DNA of 64,000 bases, taken from assembly GCF_014212495.1 (NCBI RefSeq), contig NZ_JACKZC010000002.1, positions 519,469-583,468 of the forward strand, given 5' to 3'. Below the pieces are notes generated by a model that was not told where the DNA came from, did not search any database, and worked only from the letters and a program-made list of their open reading frames with translations. Below, in pieces: positions 36,204 to 44,929 of this stretch (within the stretch, counting starts at the first letter, position 1; each line of letters opens with the position of its first letter). This stretch comes from Pontibacter sp. Tf4 (GTDB taxonomy: Bacteria > Bacteroidota > Bacteroidia > Cytophagales > Hymenobacteraceae). The translations under genes were made by a program, and so were the position numbers.

Positions 36204-36914
36204 TTACTTCTGCTTCTGAATTTTGCCTTTTGGCATGAGCGGGCGTACTTCAATTTCTACATGATGGTAGTTCGGGTGAGACTCCAGGGCATGCACTATA
36301 GTTGACGCTATATCTTCCGGGCGCATCATGTTCTCGCGGGCTGTTACGTTTTCAAAATTATCGAAGAAACTGGTGTTAACGGAGCCCGGGTAAATACAGG
36401 TAACCTTAACGCCATAGTTGCGCACTTCCTTATAGAGCGCCTGCGAAATGCCCCGCACAGCAAATTTACTGCCGCAGTAGCCTGACATTTCCTCGATACC
36501 GGTTGTACCTGCAATAGAAGATATGTTGATGATATGACCTTCGCCCTGCTCCTTCATTTCGGGTAACACTAACCGCGAGCAGTAAAATACGCCATGCACA
36601 TTGGTATCAAACATGGTGTGCCAGTCGTCTATACTCAGCTCATCCAGCTTACCACCTATGCCGAGGCCGGCATTATTTACCAGCACCGCCACATGCACAC
36701 CCAGTCGGCTTATAGTTTGGTCAAACGCATTCTGCACCGATTCGGCATAGCGCACATCGCATTCAAAAAAGTGAAAGTTTTGGTGCTGCACCTCGGGTGC
36801 TGTTCTGCCCCAGCCGGCAACTATAGCCCCCTTCTCTAAAAGCGCTTCTACTGTTGCCAACCCAATACCTTTGCTAACGCCGGTCACCACGGCTATCTTA
36901 CCCTTTAATTCCAT
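36204..36914 (-). CDS. Short-chain dehydrogenase/reductase
   Basis: A 236-residue classical SDR: cofactor loop VTGVSKGIGLATVEALLEKG at residues 9-28, NNAG in VLVNNAGLGIGG, catalytic Ser in NISSIAGTTG and the Tyr/Lys pair in YCGSKFAV. It probably uses NADP(H), but the substrate cannot be read from sequence; 3-ketoacyl-ACP reductase-like and sepiapterin-reductase-like members look alike. A second SDR follows on the same strand upstream, 164 bases away, so the two may be functionally linked. The C-terminus is basic (MPKGKIQKQK). Confidence 0.88.
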   Translation of the reverse strand: MELKGKIAVVTGVSKGIGLATVEALLEKGAIVAGWGRTAPEVQHQNFHFFECDVRYAESVQNAFDQTISRLGVHVAVLVNNAGLGIGGKLDELSIDDWHTMFDTNVHGVFYCSRLVLPEMKEQGEGHIINISSIAGTTGIEEMSGYCGSKFAVRGISQALYKEVRNYGVKVTCIYPGSVNTSFFDNFENVTARENMMRPEDIASTIVHALESHPNYHHVEIEVRPLMPKGKIQKQK

Positions 36915-36996
36915 AGTTTTAATTTGATTGCTGATTGTTAATTGTTAATTGCTGGAGGTTAGATGGTTAATTTTTAATCGTTAAATGATAGATCTG

Positions 36997-37060
36997 CTAT
37001 AGTTTAAGACGCAACGTATTGCGTCTCTACAATCTAAAATTCATACTTCTTACTTCTCTA
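36997..37060 (-). repeat. Dispersed GTAGAGACGC repeat, reverse copy
   Basis: Reading the minus strand, the block TGTAGAGACGCAATACGTTG continues to CGTCTTAAACTATAG (37031-36997). It contains the hairpin GACGCAATACGTTGCGTC and is preceded by AGTAAGAAGTA-like DNA. The same composite occurs on the plus strand at 51908-51994. It lies between the two SDR genes. Confidence 0.75.
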
Positions 37061-37078
37061 ACTCCCAAACTCGTACCT

Positions 37079-37786
37079 CTAAATGTCTCCCAATTGCGGG
37101 CGGATCAAAATCTCTTCTACTACGCTGTTCGCCGACATGTTGTAGGCACCCCAGATCGCACTGGCCACGTCTTCTGATTTCATAAAACGTTCTGCCGGCA
37201 GGTCCACTCCTTCCCAGCTGGCTGTCAGCGTAGCACCTGGTAGTATAGCGGTAACTTTTACGTTGTGCTCCTTGGTTTCCTCGCGCAGCACCTTGGTCAT
37301 GCCATACAGGGCGTATTTAGAGATGCAGTAAGAACCACCGTTAATGTAGGGCGTGATGCTGGCCGTTGAGCAAAGGTTAAAAATGTGCCCGCTGCGGCGT
37401 TTTATCATCTGTTTAGCAAACGCCTTGGAAATGTAATACGCACTGTAAAGGTTGGTATTAATCATAAATGGCAGCGCCTCATCATCCTCCTCGGTAATTT
37501 TGCCCGATATAAACAGGCCGCTGTTATTCACGACCACATCCACCTGCACGTTCAGGTCCTGCACGTATTTTATAAACTTTTCCAGCGATTTGCGGTCGCT
37601 CAGATCCGCCTCCTGGTACAGCACTTTCGAGAAAGTATAGGCCTGTTCAATCTCCAGCTTCAACTTTTGCAGGTCATTTTCGTTTCGGGAGCAGGTAATG
37701 ATGTGGAACCCTTCTTTAGCGAACAGTTCTGCAACCGCCCTGCCTATACCTTTTGTGCCGCCCGTAACCAGAATGTATCGTTGCAT
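37079..37786 (-). CDS. Short-chain dehydrogenase/reductase
   Basis: A 235-residue SDR, FabG-like, with cofactor loop VTGGTKGIGRAVAELFAKEG (residues 7-26), NNSG in VVVNNSGLFISG, a Ser/Thr site in NLCSTASITPY and the catalytic YCISKYAL. It is about a third identical by eye to the neighbouring SDR at 36204-36914, so the pair may derive from duplication. NADPH preference is suggested by the CSRNENDL stretch after beta-2. It is divergent from mlaE; 115 bases separate their starts. Confidence 0.88.
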   Translation of the reverse strand: MQRYILVTGGTKGIGRAVAELFAKEGFHIITCSRNENDLQKLKLEIEQAYTFSKVLYQEADLSDRKSLEKFIKYVQDLNVQVDVVVNNSGLFISGKITEEDDEALPFMINTNLYSAYYISKAFAKQMIKRRSGHIFNLCSTASITPYINGGSYCISKYALYGMTKVLREETKEHNVKVTAILPGATLTASWEGVDLPAERFMKSEDVASAIWGAYNMSANSVVEEILIRPQLGDI

Positions 37787-37901
37787 GTGGAAATATAGTT
37801 AGATTAAAATGTTTCGATAAATTACGCGTAAGATAGGCATTTAAAGCTTAATTTTGATTTAAACACGTATAAACACCGACGTTTAGACGCCATACACCCC
37901 T

Positions 37902-38633
37902 ATGCTGAAGCATTTCGGAAAATATATCATGTTCATGGGTAGCCTTGTTACCCGGAGCGAGTCGCCGCGCATTTTGTTTAACAGAACTATAGATGAAGCC
38001 ATCCTTATTGGTATAAACTCCATTTTTATAGTTGCTATTGTATCCACCTTCATCGGGGCGGTAACCTGCGTGCAAATTTCCTATAACCTGACCAACGCCT
38101 TTATTCCGCGCTCAACTATAGGTTTTATGGTACGGGAAATGACCATCCTGGAGCTGGCCCCAACTATAACTTCTATTGTGCTGGCAGGCAAAGTAGGCTC
38201 CAGCATTGCCAGTGGCCTGGGCACCATGCAGATAACCGAACAGGTGGATGCCCTGGAAGTAATGGGTATCAACTCCGAGAACTACCTCGTGCTGCCCAAA
38301 ATTATTGCGGCCCTGCTGGTTTTCCCAATGCTGGTTATTCTTTCCATGTTCCTGTCCATAGCAGGCGGTTTTGTAGCCGGCACTCTTACCAATGCCCTCA
38401 CGGCGCAGGAGTACATTACCGGTATCCGCGACGCTTTTATACCTTATAACATTGTTTTTGCCCTTATAAAATCTGTTGTGTTTGCTTTCCTGATCTCGTC
38501 TATCTCGTCGTTCAGGGGCTATAATACATCGGGTGGGGCCCTGGAAGTGGGCAGCGCCAGTACGGCAGCCGTAACGCAGAGCGTAATTGCGGTACTCATT
38601 GCCGATTACGTGTGTGCCCAGTTACTACTATAG
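37902..38633 (+). CDS. mlaE: MlaE-family lipid ABC transporter permease
   Basis: A 243-residue permease of the MlaE/Ttg2B family, about five to six membrane helices. Diagnostic stretches are MLKHFGKYIMFMGSLV, the conserved GMVREMT-like region GFMVREMTILELAP, the AGKVGSSIASGLGTMQITEQ motif and the coupling EQVDALEVMGI. With an ATPase and an MCE-domain protein, such permeases move phospholipids between the membranes. The start lies nine bases before the end of a run of AT-rich DNA. Confidence 0.92.
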   Translation: MLKHFGKYIMFMGSLVTRSESPRILFNRTIDEAILIGINSIFIVAIVSTFIGAVTCVQISYNLTNAFIPRSTIGFMVREMTILELAPTITSIVLAGKVGSSIASGLGTMQITEQVDALEVMGINSENYLVLPKIIAALLVFPMLVILSMFLSIAGGFVAGTLTNALTAQEYITGIRDAFIPYNIVFALIKSVVFAFLISSISSFRGYNTSGGALEVGSASTAAVTQSVIAVLIADYVCAQLLL

Positions 38634-38642
38634 CATTACTTT

Positions 38643-39440
38643 ATGATAGAAATACATAACATACATAAAACTTTCGGCGACAAAAAAGTGCTGGATGGCG
38701 TGAGCGGGATATTTGAAACCGGTAAGACCAACCTGCTACTGGGTGCCAGCGGTACCGGTAAAAGTGTGCTGCTCAAATGTATTGTAGGCCTTATTAAACC
38801 CGACATTGGCAGTGTTACTTTCGATGGCACTTATTTCACCAATAACAAGCTGGATATACGCCAGGAAATCCGACGTAAAATAGGCATGCTGTTTCAGGGC
38901 TCGGCCCTTTTCGACTCTATGACAGTACAGGAAAATGTGGAGTTCCCGCTGAAAATGCTGACACCGGACATGAGCAGAAGCGAACGCCTGGATCGCGTAA
39001 ATTTCTGCCTGACCCGGGTTGGCCTGGAAGGTGTGAACAGGAAAATGCCATCCGAACTGAGCGGCGGTATGAAAAAACGGGTTGGTATCGCCCGCGCCAT
39101 TGCTCCTAACTGTACCTACCTGTTCTGCGACGAACCCAATTCCGGCCTCGACCCGCTTACTGCTATTAAGATTGATGAGCTGATTAAAGAGATCACCGTG
39201 GAGTATAACATCACAACTATAGTTGTAACCCACGACATGAACTCTGTGATAGAGATCGGTGATAAGATCATGTTTCTGTACGAAGGTAAAAAACTATGGG
39301 AAGGCACCCGCGACGACATCATGGACTCTAACGTGAAGGAGCTGAACGACTTTATTTTTGCCAACCGCCTGATGCGTGATGCAAAAAAAGTGGAAGAAGA
39401 GGAACGCGAAGAACACGAAGAAAAACGGGATACTATTTGA
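38643..39440 (+). CDS. mlaF: MlaF-family ABC ATPase
   Basis: A 265-residue ABC ATPase that partners the permease nine bases upstream. Walker A GASGTGKSVLLKC (near 34-46), signature LSGGMKKRVGIARAI, Walker B YLFCDEPNSGLDP and H-loop VVTHDMNSV. The C-terminus is an unusual run of charged residues (KKVEEEEREEHEEKRD). No MCE protein (mlaD) follows: the gene ends at repeat copy C. Confidence 0.92.
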   Translation: MIEIHNIHKTFGDKKVLDGVSGIFETGKTNLLLGASGTGKSVLLKCIVGLIKPDIGSVTFDGTYFTNNKLDIRQEIRRKIGMLFQGSALFDSMTVQENVEFPLKMLTPDMSRSERLDRVNFCLTRVGLEGVNRKMPSELSGGMKKRVGIARAIAPNCTYLFCDEPNSGLDPLTAIKIDELIKEITVEYNITTIVVTHDMNSVIEIGDKIMFLYEGKKLWEGTRDDIMDSNVKELNDFIFANRLMRDAKKVEEEEREEHEEKRDTI

Positions 39441-39477
39441 GTATAGTTTAATCGTTTCCTTTATTTCGATAATTCTT

Positions 39478-39990
39478 CCTTTGTCATTTCGAGCAAAGTC
39501 GAGACATCTTATGTGTTCTGTTATTCATCTCCGCTATTTTTTTTGTCATTTCGAGTGGAGCGAGAAATCTATCTCAGCTTATAGTTTGTAGAGACCTAGC
39601 AGCGTGCGCAGCTCCTGCTAGTGTCTGGTGCTATAGTTTGCTTTGCCTACCATTTGAACCAAGCCTTTTCTTTCATAGTTGCTTCAATTCCTGGGAGCTC
39701 TATGAGCCTATCGTTTTATAGTTTGCCTGGCTCCCTCCCGGGCCGGGAGGCCCCGTCTTCGGGCATCGCGCGGTGTACATTTCCTTTGCTCGTGCCTCGC
39801 AATGCCCTACAGGCACCGGAAATATACAAGGCGCTCAACCCAAAGACTGAGATCAAATTCGATAGGTTATGATCTAGCTATAGTTGATGTGTTGTCTTTT
39901 CGTTAGATCTGATCGGTTATTTTCTCGTGGCTATAGTTCCGTGGGGACAGGTAAACCTGTCTACTCATGGATTGTAACTATGAAACTATA
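39478..39990 (+). repeat. Composite structured intergenic repeat, copy C (variant core)
   Basis: Between the convergent mlaF and nupC genes. It has two GTCATTTCGAG...GAGA(A/C)ATCT units (39482, 39544), the hairpin CTAGCAG/CTGCTAG (39596-39602/39615-39621), the GGGAGC/GGCTCCC arms, the GC-rich CTCCCGGGCCGGGAG hairpin and the closing TCTTCGGG/CCCAAAGA stem. Its inner stem differs entirely from A, B and D: TGTACATTTCC (39774-39784) pairs with GGAAATATACA (39818-39828). The later hairpin is GACAGGT-AA-ACCTGTC (39946-39961). It lacks the CCCCTCC module. 39990-40090 holds nothing further. Confidence 0.85.
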
Positions 39991-40091
39991 GTTTGAGAAA
40001 TGGTAGCAGCTAAAACTATCCTCAAATAACTGGTATCTTGGGTTCGGAGGTAGAAAGCTTCGCTCTGAAAGGATAAGCAACTATAGCACAT

Positions 40092-40129
40092 AAAAAGGGC
40101 CTTCCGTTTACAGCGGAAGGCCCTTTTTA
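40092..40129 (-). terminator. Terminator after nupC
   Basis: AAAAAGGGCCTTCCG against CGGAAGGCCCTTTTT, a symmetrical hairpin with T runs on both strands, 20 bases past the nupC stop. Confidence 0.9.
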
Positions 40130-40148
40130 TAGTTGTACTAACTATAGC

Positions 40149-41900
40149 TTACAAAGCAAACAGCATACCAGCTACGGTGGCCGACATCATACAGGCAATG
40201 GAAGCACCTAACAGTGCACGTAATCCAAGTCTGGAGATGTTACCCTGCTGGTTTGGCGCCATACCTCCTATACCACCCACCTGAATAGCGATGGAACTGA
40301 AGTTAGAAAAACCACACAACGCATAGGTCGCCATAATCACCGATTTATCTGTTAAGGTTCCGGCTGCTTTCATGTTTGCCAGGTCCAGGTACGCCACAAA
40401 CTCGTTGATGGCTGTTTTCTGGCCAAGTAAGCTACCTACCTGCAGTGTATCAACCCACGGCACACCCATTATAAAGGCAAACACCCGGAAGATCTGGCCC
40501 AGAATATACTGGAACGAGAAGCCATCGAACTGACCGTTTGTACTGGAAACTACCAGCTCATTAAGGCCTGTAACACCACCGATCTTCATCAGGGCATAGT
40601 TGAGCAGGGCAATAACTGCAATAAAGGCCAGCAACATACCGCCCACGTTGGCAGCTAATCTTAAACCATCAGCAGCACCCCTTGATACCGCATCGATCAG
40701 GTTGTCGCCGATCTGCTCCGGGTTTACTTCAAGTCTGGTATTGATCTTATCTTCGTCGGTTTCAGGCACCAGCATTTTAGCCAACACAATACCTGCCGGC
40801 GCGTTCATAATTGAGGCAGTGAGCAAGTGCGCTGCAAATACCGCCTGCTGGGCCGGGTCGCTGCCACCTAAAAAAGATACATAGGCTGCCAGCACACCGC
40901 CAGCCAAGGTTGCCATACCACCGGTCATCAGACACATCAGCTCTGAGCGGGTCATGGTAGGGATGAACGGACGCACCAGAAGCGGTGCCTCGGTCTGGCC
41001 CATAAAGATGTTACCTGCTGCCGATAAACTTTCTGCACCGGATAAACGCATGCCTTTCGACATAACTGCAATAAAGGCCAGCAACATACCGCCCACGTTG
41101 GCAGCTAATCTTAAACCATCAGCAGCACCCCTTGATACCGCATCGATCAGGTTGTCGCCGATCTGCTCCGGGTTTACTTCAAGTCTGGTATTGATCTTAT
41201 CTTCGTCGGTTTCAGGCACCAGCATTTTAGCCAACACAATACCTGCCGGCGCGTTCATAATTGAGGCAGTGAGCAAGTGCGCTGCAAATACCGCCTGCTG
41301 GGCCGGGTCGCTGCCACCTAAAAAAGATACATAGGCTGCCAGCACACCGCCAGCCAAGGTTGCCATACCACCGGTCATCAGACACATCAGCTCTGAGCGG
41401 GTCATGGTAGGGATGAACGGACGCACCAGAAGCGGTGCCTCGGTCTGGCCCATAAAGATGTTACCTGCTGCCGATAAACTTTCTGCACCGGATAAACGCA
41501 TGCCTTTCGACATTACCCAGGCAATACCATACACGATCTTCTGAAGCACACCCAGGTAATACAAACCTGATGATACAGCCGAGAAGAATATGATGGTTGG
41601 GAGTACGTTAAAGGCAAATATAAAGCCTATGCCTGCGTTTTGAGAAGGATCGGCCAGGTTACCGAACAGAAAGCGGGCACCTTCGTTGGAGAAGCTTAAA
41701 AGCTTTACAAAAGCGCGGCTTACAAAAGCAAAGCCATCGGCCACCAGTGGCACTTTGGTTACCAGTACCCCGAAAAGTAACTGCAGGAACACACCGTAGA
41801 TTACAATTCTCCAGTTAATGGATCTCCGGTTCGTAGAGAACAGAAAGCCAATAGATAACAGGACAATAAGACCTATTATACCTCTAAAAACATCAAACAT
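40149..41900 (-). CDS. nupC: NupC-family nucleoside transporter with an exact internal duplication
   Basis: A concentrative nucleoside transporter (NupC/CNT family), which imports nucleosides with Na+ or H+. The N-terminus (FRGIIGLIVLLSIGFLFSTNRRSINW), GQTEAPLLVRPF and the gate region SELMCLMTGGMATLAGG are typical. At 583 residues it exceeds the usual 400-430 because residues about 131-280 are repeated exactly at about 281-430 (MSKGMRLSG... to ...LLAFIAV). Removing one copy leaves 433 residues, normal for the family. The duplicated part includes the substrate-gate helices, so the extended protein may misfold or be regulated differently; an assembly artefact is possible. It sits downstream of etfB-etfA-nuclease, separated by a terminator. 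Confidence 0.9.
   Translation of the reverse strand: MFDVFRGIIGLIVLLSIGFLFSTNRRSINWRIVIYGVFLQLLFGVLVTKVPLVADGFAFVSRAFVKLLSFSNEGARFLFGNLADPSQNAGIGFIFAFNVLPTIIFFSAVSSGLYYLGVLQKIVYGIAWVMSKGMRLSGAESLSAAGNIFMGQTEAPLLVRPFIPTMTRSELMCLMTGGMATLAGGVLAAYVSFLGGSDPAQQAVFAAHLLTASIMNAPAGIVLAKMLVPETDEDKINTRLEVNPEQIGDNLIDAVSRGAADGLRLAANVGGMLLAFIAVMSKGMRLSGAESLSAAGNIFMGQTEAPLLVRPFIPTMTRSELMCLMTGGMATLAGGVLAAYVSFLGGSDPAQQAVFAAHLLTASIMNAPAGIVLAKMLVPETDEDKINTRLEVNPEQIGDNLIDAVSRGAADGLRLAANVGGMLLAFIAVIALLNYALMKIGGVTGLNELVVSSTNGQFDGFSFQYILGQIFRVFAFIMGVPWVDTLQVGSLLGQKTAINEFVAYLDLANMKAAGTLTDKSVIMATYALCGFSNFSSIAIQVGGIGGMAPNQQGNISRLGLRALLGASIACMMSATVAGMLFAL
40612..41511. repeat. 450-bp perfect tandem duplication inside nupC
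   Basis: 40612-41061 is repeated at 41062-41511 with no difference found by eye. The match extends two bases (AT) past the unit, that is, 40612-41063 against 41062-41513, indicating a two-base microhomology junction. The 450-bp unit is divisible by three, so the frame is retained. Confidence 0.95.
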
Positions 41901-41947
41901 AAAAAGGCTAAAAATTTGTCAAAAGTAAGTCTTAAATGTTATAAAAC

Positions 41948-41979
41948 AAAAAGTCCTGCAATGTATAAATGCAGGACTC
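41948..41979 (-). terminator. Terminator after the nuclease gene
   Basis: AGTCCTGCA/TGCAGGACT with a nine-base loop and a minus-strand run of T residues (TTTTTGTTTT), between the bifunctional nuclease gene and nupC. Confidence 0.8.
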
Positions 41980-42001
41980 TCCGTGTAATATTATAGTTCT
42001 C

Positions 42002-42601
42002 TTAATTGCGCTTATTCAGTTCGTCGCGGATCTTGGCTGCTTTCTCGTAGTCCTCTTTCTCAAGGGCTTCGTTCAGCATTTTGTTCAGCTCATCAACAGA
42101 GGTCTGGTGCAGAGGCTCTTTCGCGCTGCTGCCGGAACTGGTGCTTTTTACTGTTGCGGTCTCTTCGCTTTCCTCCTCTTCCTCTTCCAGGTCGCTGAGA
42201 ATGATCCCAGCTTCAGATAAAACACTTTCTACAGTATAGATCGGCACGCCAAAACGCAGGCCAATGGCAATGGCATCTGACGGACGTGCATCCAGTTCAA
42301 ACTCCTTTTCGCCATCGGTACACATGATCTTGGAATAGAAAACCCCTTCCTTCAGGTCCGAAATCAACACCTCGGTGATGCTCACGTTTACCTGCTCGGC
42401 AAACGACTTGAACAGGTCGTGCGTGAGCGGGCGGTTAGGGTTTATTTTTTCGATCTGGATCGCGATTGACTGTGCTTCGAACATACCGATAATGATCGGC
42501 AGCCTTCTGTTACCATCTCTCTCGCCGAGCACAAGCGCAAACGAACCGGTCTGCGACTGACTGGAAGAGAGTCCGAGTATCTCTAATTGAATTTTTTTCA
42601 C
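42002..42601 (-). CDS. Bifunctional nuclease-family (DUF151) protein with UVR motif
   Basis: A 199-residue protein. The first 140 residues are a DUF151 (bifunctional nuclease) domain: LEILGLSSSQSQTGSFALVLGERDGNRRLPIIIGMFEAQSIA in outline, the RPLTHDLF motif and DARPSDAIAIGLRF. The C-terminal 45 residues form a UVR-like coiled helix (EEALEKEDYEKAAKIRDELNK-type: NEALEKEDYEKAAKIRDEL), as in UvrB/UvrC-interacting proteins. The start is GTG at 42601. It lies 17 bases after etfA on the same strand and so probably belongs to the etf operon. A role in nucleic acid metabolism is expected, but the family's activity is poorly understood. Confidence 0.88.
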   Translation of the reverse strand: MKKIQLEILGLSSSQSQTGSFALVLGERDGNRRLPIIIGMFEAQSIAIQIEKINPNRPLTHDLFKSFAEQVNVSITEVLISDLKEGVFYSKIMCTDGEKEFELDARPSDAIAIGLRFGVPIYTVESVLSEAGIILSDLEEEEEESEETATVKSTSSGSSAKEPLHQTSVDELNKMLNEALEKEDYEKAAKIRDELNKRN

Positions 42602-42618
42602 AATTAAGCCTTCTTAGT

Positions 42619-43596
42619 CTATTTGTCAAGGGCCCTGGCGGCCTCTATTAATTTAGGAACTACGTCAAAAGCGTCTCCAACGATGCCATAATCAGCAGCT
42701 TTAAAGAACGGAGCTTCCGGATCCTTGTTAATAACGACAATAACTTTAGAAGAGTTAACACCAGCCAAATGCTGAATAGCACCCGAAATACCGATAGCGA
42801 TATACAGGTTAGGGCTTACAGCAATACCTGTCTGGCCAACGTGCTCGTGGTGAGGTCTCCAGTCAAGGTCAGCAACCGGCTTAGAGCAGGCTGTAGCAGC
42901 ACCAAGTGCTTTTGCCAGATCCTCCACTAAATGCCAGTTCTCAGGTCCTTTCAGACCACGACCGCCCGATACTACGATCTCAGCTTCGGTAAGCAGTACG
43001 CCACCGCTGGTATCCTGCATAATGGTTTCTTTTGGCGCAGCTGCAAAGTCAGCGTCGGTCAGGTCAGCAGAGAATTTCTCTACAGTTGCCGCACCGCTGC
43101 CAGCATTTGCAATCTCAAGCGCGTTTTTCTTAACAGCAATGATCTTTACATCGGAAGTAAGATTTACCTCGGCAAATGCTTTACCAGAGAATACACTGCG
43201 TGTAACTATAAAACCACCATCTGTTTTAGGCAGCGTAGTTACGTTGGTTGCCAACGAGCCATTTAAACGAACTGCAAGCTTAGCACCAACAGCAGCACCA
43301 ATGTTTGAGTTAGAGAATACCAACACCTTCGCGTTTTCCTGCTGGGCAGCTTTTGCAATTACTTTTACATAGGCATCGGCCACAAAATTGTTCAGGCGGC
43401 TGTCAGCATCATACAATACTTTGCTAATGCCCTGTTCGCCTAATTTTGCCAGTGCATCTTCGTGCACCTCACCGATAGCTACTGCTGTAGCTGTAGTGCC
43501 CAGTTGCTGTGCTACCTGGTAGCCGTATGTGGCCGCCTCCAACGAAGATTTCTTGATCTCTCCGTTAAATCCTTCTACAAATACTAATACAGACAT
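42619..43596 (-). CDS. etfA: Electron transfer flavoprotein alpha subunit
   Basis: A 325-residue FAD-binding subunit of ETF, which carries electrons from acyl-CoA dehydrogenases to the quinone pool. The C-terminal FAD domain contains VGQTGIAVSPNLYIAIGISGAIQHLAG in outline and NKDPEAPFFKAADYGIVGD, which are diagnostic. The N-terminal domain begins SVLVFVEGFNGEIKKSSLEA. It follows etfB by two bases on the minus strand. Function depends on the EtfB partner that contributes AMP binding. Confidence 0.96.
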   Translation of the reverse strand: MSVLVFVEGFNGEIKKSSLEAATYGYQVAQQLGTTATAVAIGEVHEDALAKLGEQGISKVLYDADSRLNNFVADAYVKVIAKAAQQENAKVLVFSNSNIGAAVGAKLAVRLNGSLATNVTTLPKTDGGFIVTRSVFSGKAFAEVNLTSDVKIIAVKKNALEIANAGSGAATVEKFSADLTDADFAAAPKETIMQDTSGGVLLTEAEIVVSGGRGLKGPENWHLVEDLAKALGAATACSKPVADLDWRPHHEHVGQTGIAVSPNLYIAIGISGAIQHLAGVNSSKVIVVINKDPEAPFFKAADYGIVGDAFDVVPKLIEAARALDK

Positions 43597-43598
43597 GG

Positions 43599-44339
43599 TT
43601 ATAGTACTTTAGCTTCGTTTCTTAATAATGTAATCAATTCACCGGCGTTCTCAGCGTCGATCATTTTCACGCCGCCTTTTTTCTCCGGTTTGCTGAAACT
43701 CACGTAATCAGCTTTTACCTCACCGCCAACAGGTTCTACAACCTGCAAAGGTTTGGTACGGGCCGTCATGATGCCGCGCATGTTCGGAATGCGTGGCTCC
43801 GACATTGGCTGCTGCGCGCTGGCTACAAACGGTAGTTTAACTTCTACCACTTCCTTGCCACCTTCAATTTCGCGCTCCAGGCGTGCAGTGCTGTCATCAA
43901 CCAGGTCCAGTTTAGAAGCAGGAACTATAGACGGAATGCCCAGCATCTCGCCTACCATGTTGTGCACCTGCGAGCCGTTATAGTCAATAGACTCTTTGCC
44001 CATCAGGATCATGTCATAATTATTCTGCTTAGCGATAGCCGCGATCTGCTGTGCTACAAAGAAAGCATCCTTCGGATCAGCGTTTACACGTATCGCATCG
44101 TCGGCGCCGATAGCCAGTGCCTTACGGATGTTCGGTTCAGCATCTGCTTCACCTACGTTTAGTACCGTAACGGTTCCGCCTTTTGCTTCTTTCAACTCAA
44201 TGGCGCGGGTAAGTGCGTATTCATCCCATGGGTTGATCACGAATTGTACACCATTCTTATCAAACGACTTGTTATCGCCTGTAAAGTTGATCTTGGATGT
44301 GGTATCCGGAACGTTACTGATGCAAACTAATATTTTCAT
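43599..44339 (-). CDS. etfB: Electron transfer flavoprotein beta subunit
   Basis: A 246-residue ETF beta subunit with the start MKILVCISNVPDTTSKI, the ETF signature region VINPWDEYALTRAIELKEAKGG-like (shown in part), DDAIRVNADP, LMGKESIDYNGSQVHNMVGEML and LPFVASAQQPMSEPRIPNMRGIM. It heads the etfB-etfA-nuclease operon. The gap to the divergent TPR gene is 68 bases and should hold both promoters. Confidence 0.96.
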   Translation of the reverse strand: MKILVCISNVPDTTSKINFTGDNKSFDKNGVQFVINPWDEYALTRAIELKEAKGGTVTVLNVGEADAEPNIRKALAIGADDAIRVNADPKDAFFVAQQIAAIAKQNNYDMILMGKESIDYNGSQVHNMVGEMLGIPSIVPASKLDLVDDSTARLEREIEGGKEVVEVKLPFVASAQQPMSEPRIPNMRGIMTARTKPLQVVEPVGGEVKADYVSFSKPEKKGGVKMIDAENAGELITLLRNEAKVL

Positions 44340-44407
44340 ATGATAAAATAGTTAGCTTATTAAAAGTTAAATTTGTTGCGAAGTTAGTAAAATATAGCCA
44401 AATCGAA

Positions 44408-44740
44408 ATGTCACAAGATAGAATAACACAGCTTCATAAATTCCTGGAAGAAGACCCGAATGATCCCTTCACGATCTATGCCCTTGCCATGGAATATCGA
44501 CCCACAGACAAGGATAAAGCCCTTTTATACTACACTCAACTCCTAACCGAGCATGAGCGCTATGTGGGTACATATTACCACGCAGCTAAGCTGTACGAAG
44601 AGTTGGGACAAAACGACGAAGCAGAACGCATCTATAAAAAAGGAATGCTCATCAGCAGACAAGAAGGAAACCTGCACGCTTTCTCAGAATTGCAGCAAGC
44701 CTACAACAAACTGATGGGCCTTGATTACGAAGATGACTAA
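44408..44740 (+). CDS. Small TPR-repeat protein
   Basis: A 110-residue soluble protein with about three helical TPR-like repeats: ITQLHKFLEEDPNDPFTIYALA, KDKALLYYTQLLTEHERYVGTYYHAAKLYEELGQND and AERIYKKGMLISRQEG, given in outline. No signal peptide. TPR proteins of this size are scaffolds in complexes; I cannot assign a specific function. It is divergent from etfB and ends at repeat copy D. Confidence 0.8.
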   Translation: MSQDRITQLHKFLEEDPNDPFTIYALAMEYRPTDKDKALLYYTQLLTEHERYVGTYYHAAKLYEELGQNDEAERIYKKGMLISRQEGNLHAFSELQQAYNKLMGLDYEDD

Positions 44741-44929
44741 ACTGCCGGCTGCATGAACCAAAAATAGTATGCATGCAGCATATTTCCAAACTATACTTAT
44801 ATAACTTGTACAGGGTTTGTTTTGTTTGTCTGAATCAGGGTTGTCAGAAGCCTTTCGATTACAATTAAGCACCTACTCTTCAATAACTTACCTTTCATTA
44901 AAGTATAGTTTATCGTTCTATAGTTACTT

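Noticed and set aside
40149..41900. Two fused transporter genes
   Set aside because: Only an internal 150-codon segment is repeated, not a full transporter, and the copies are identical.
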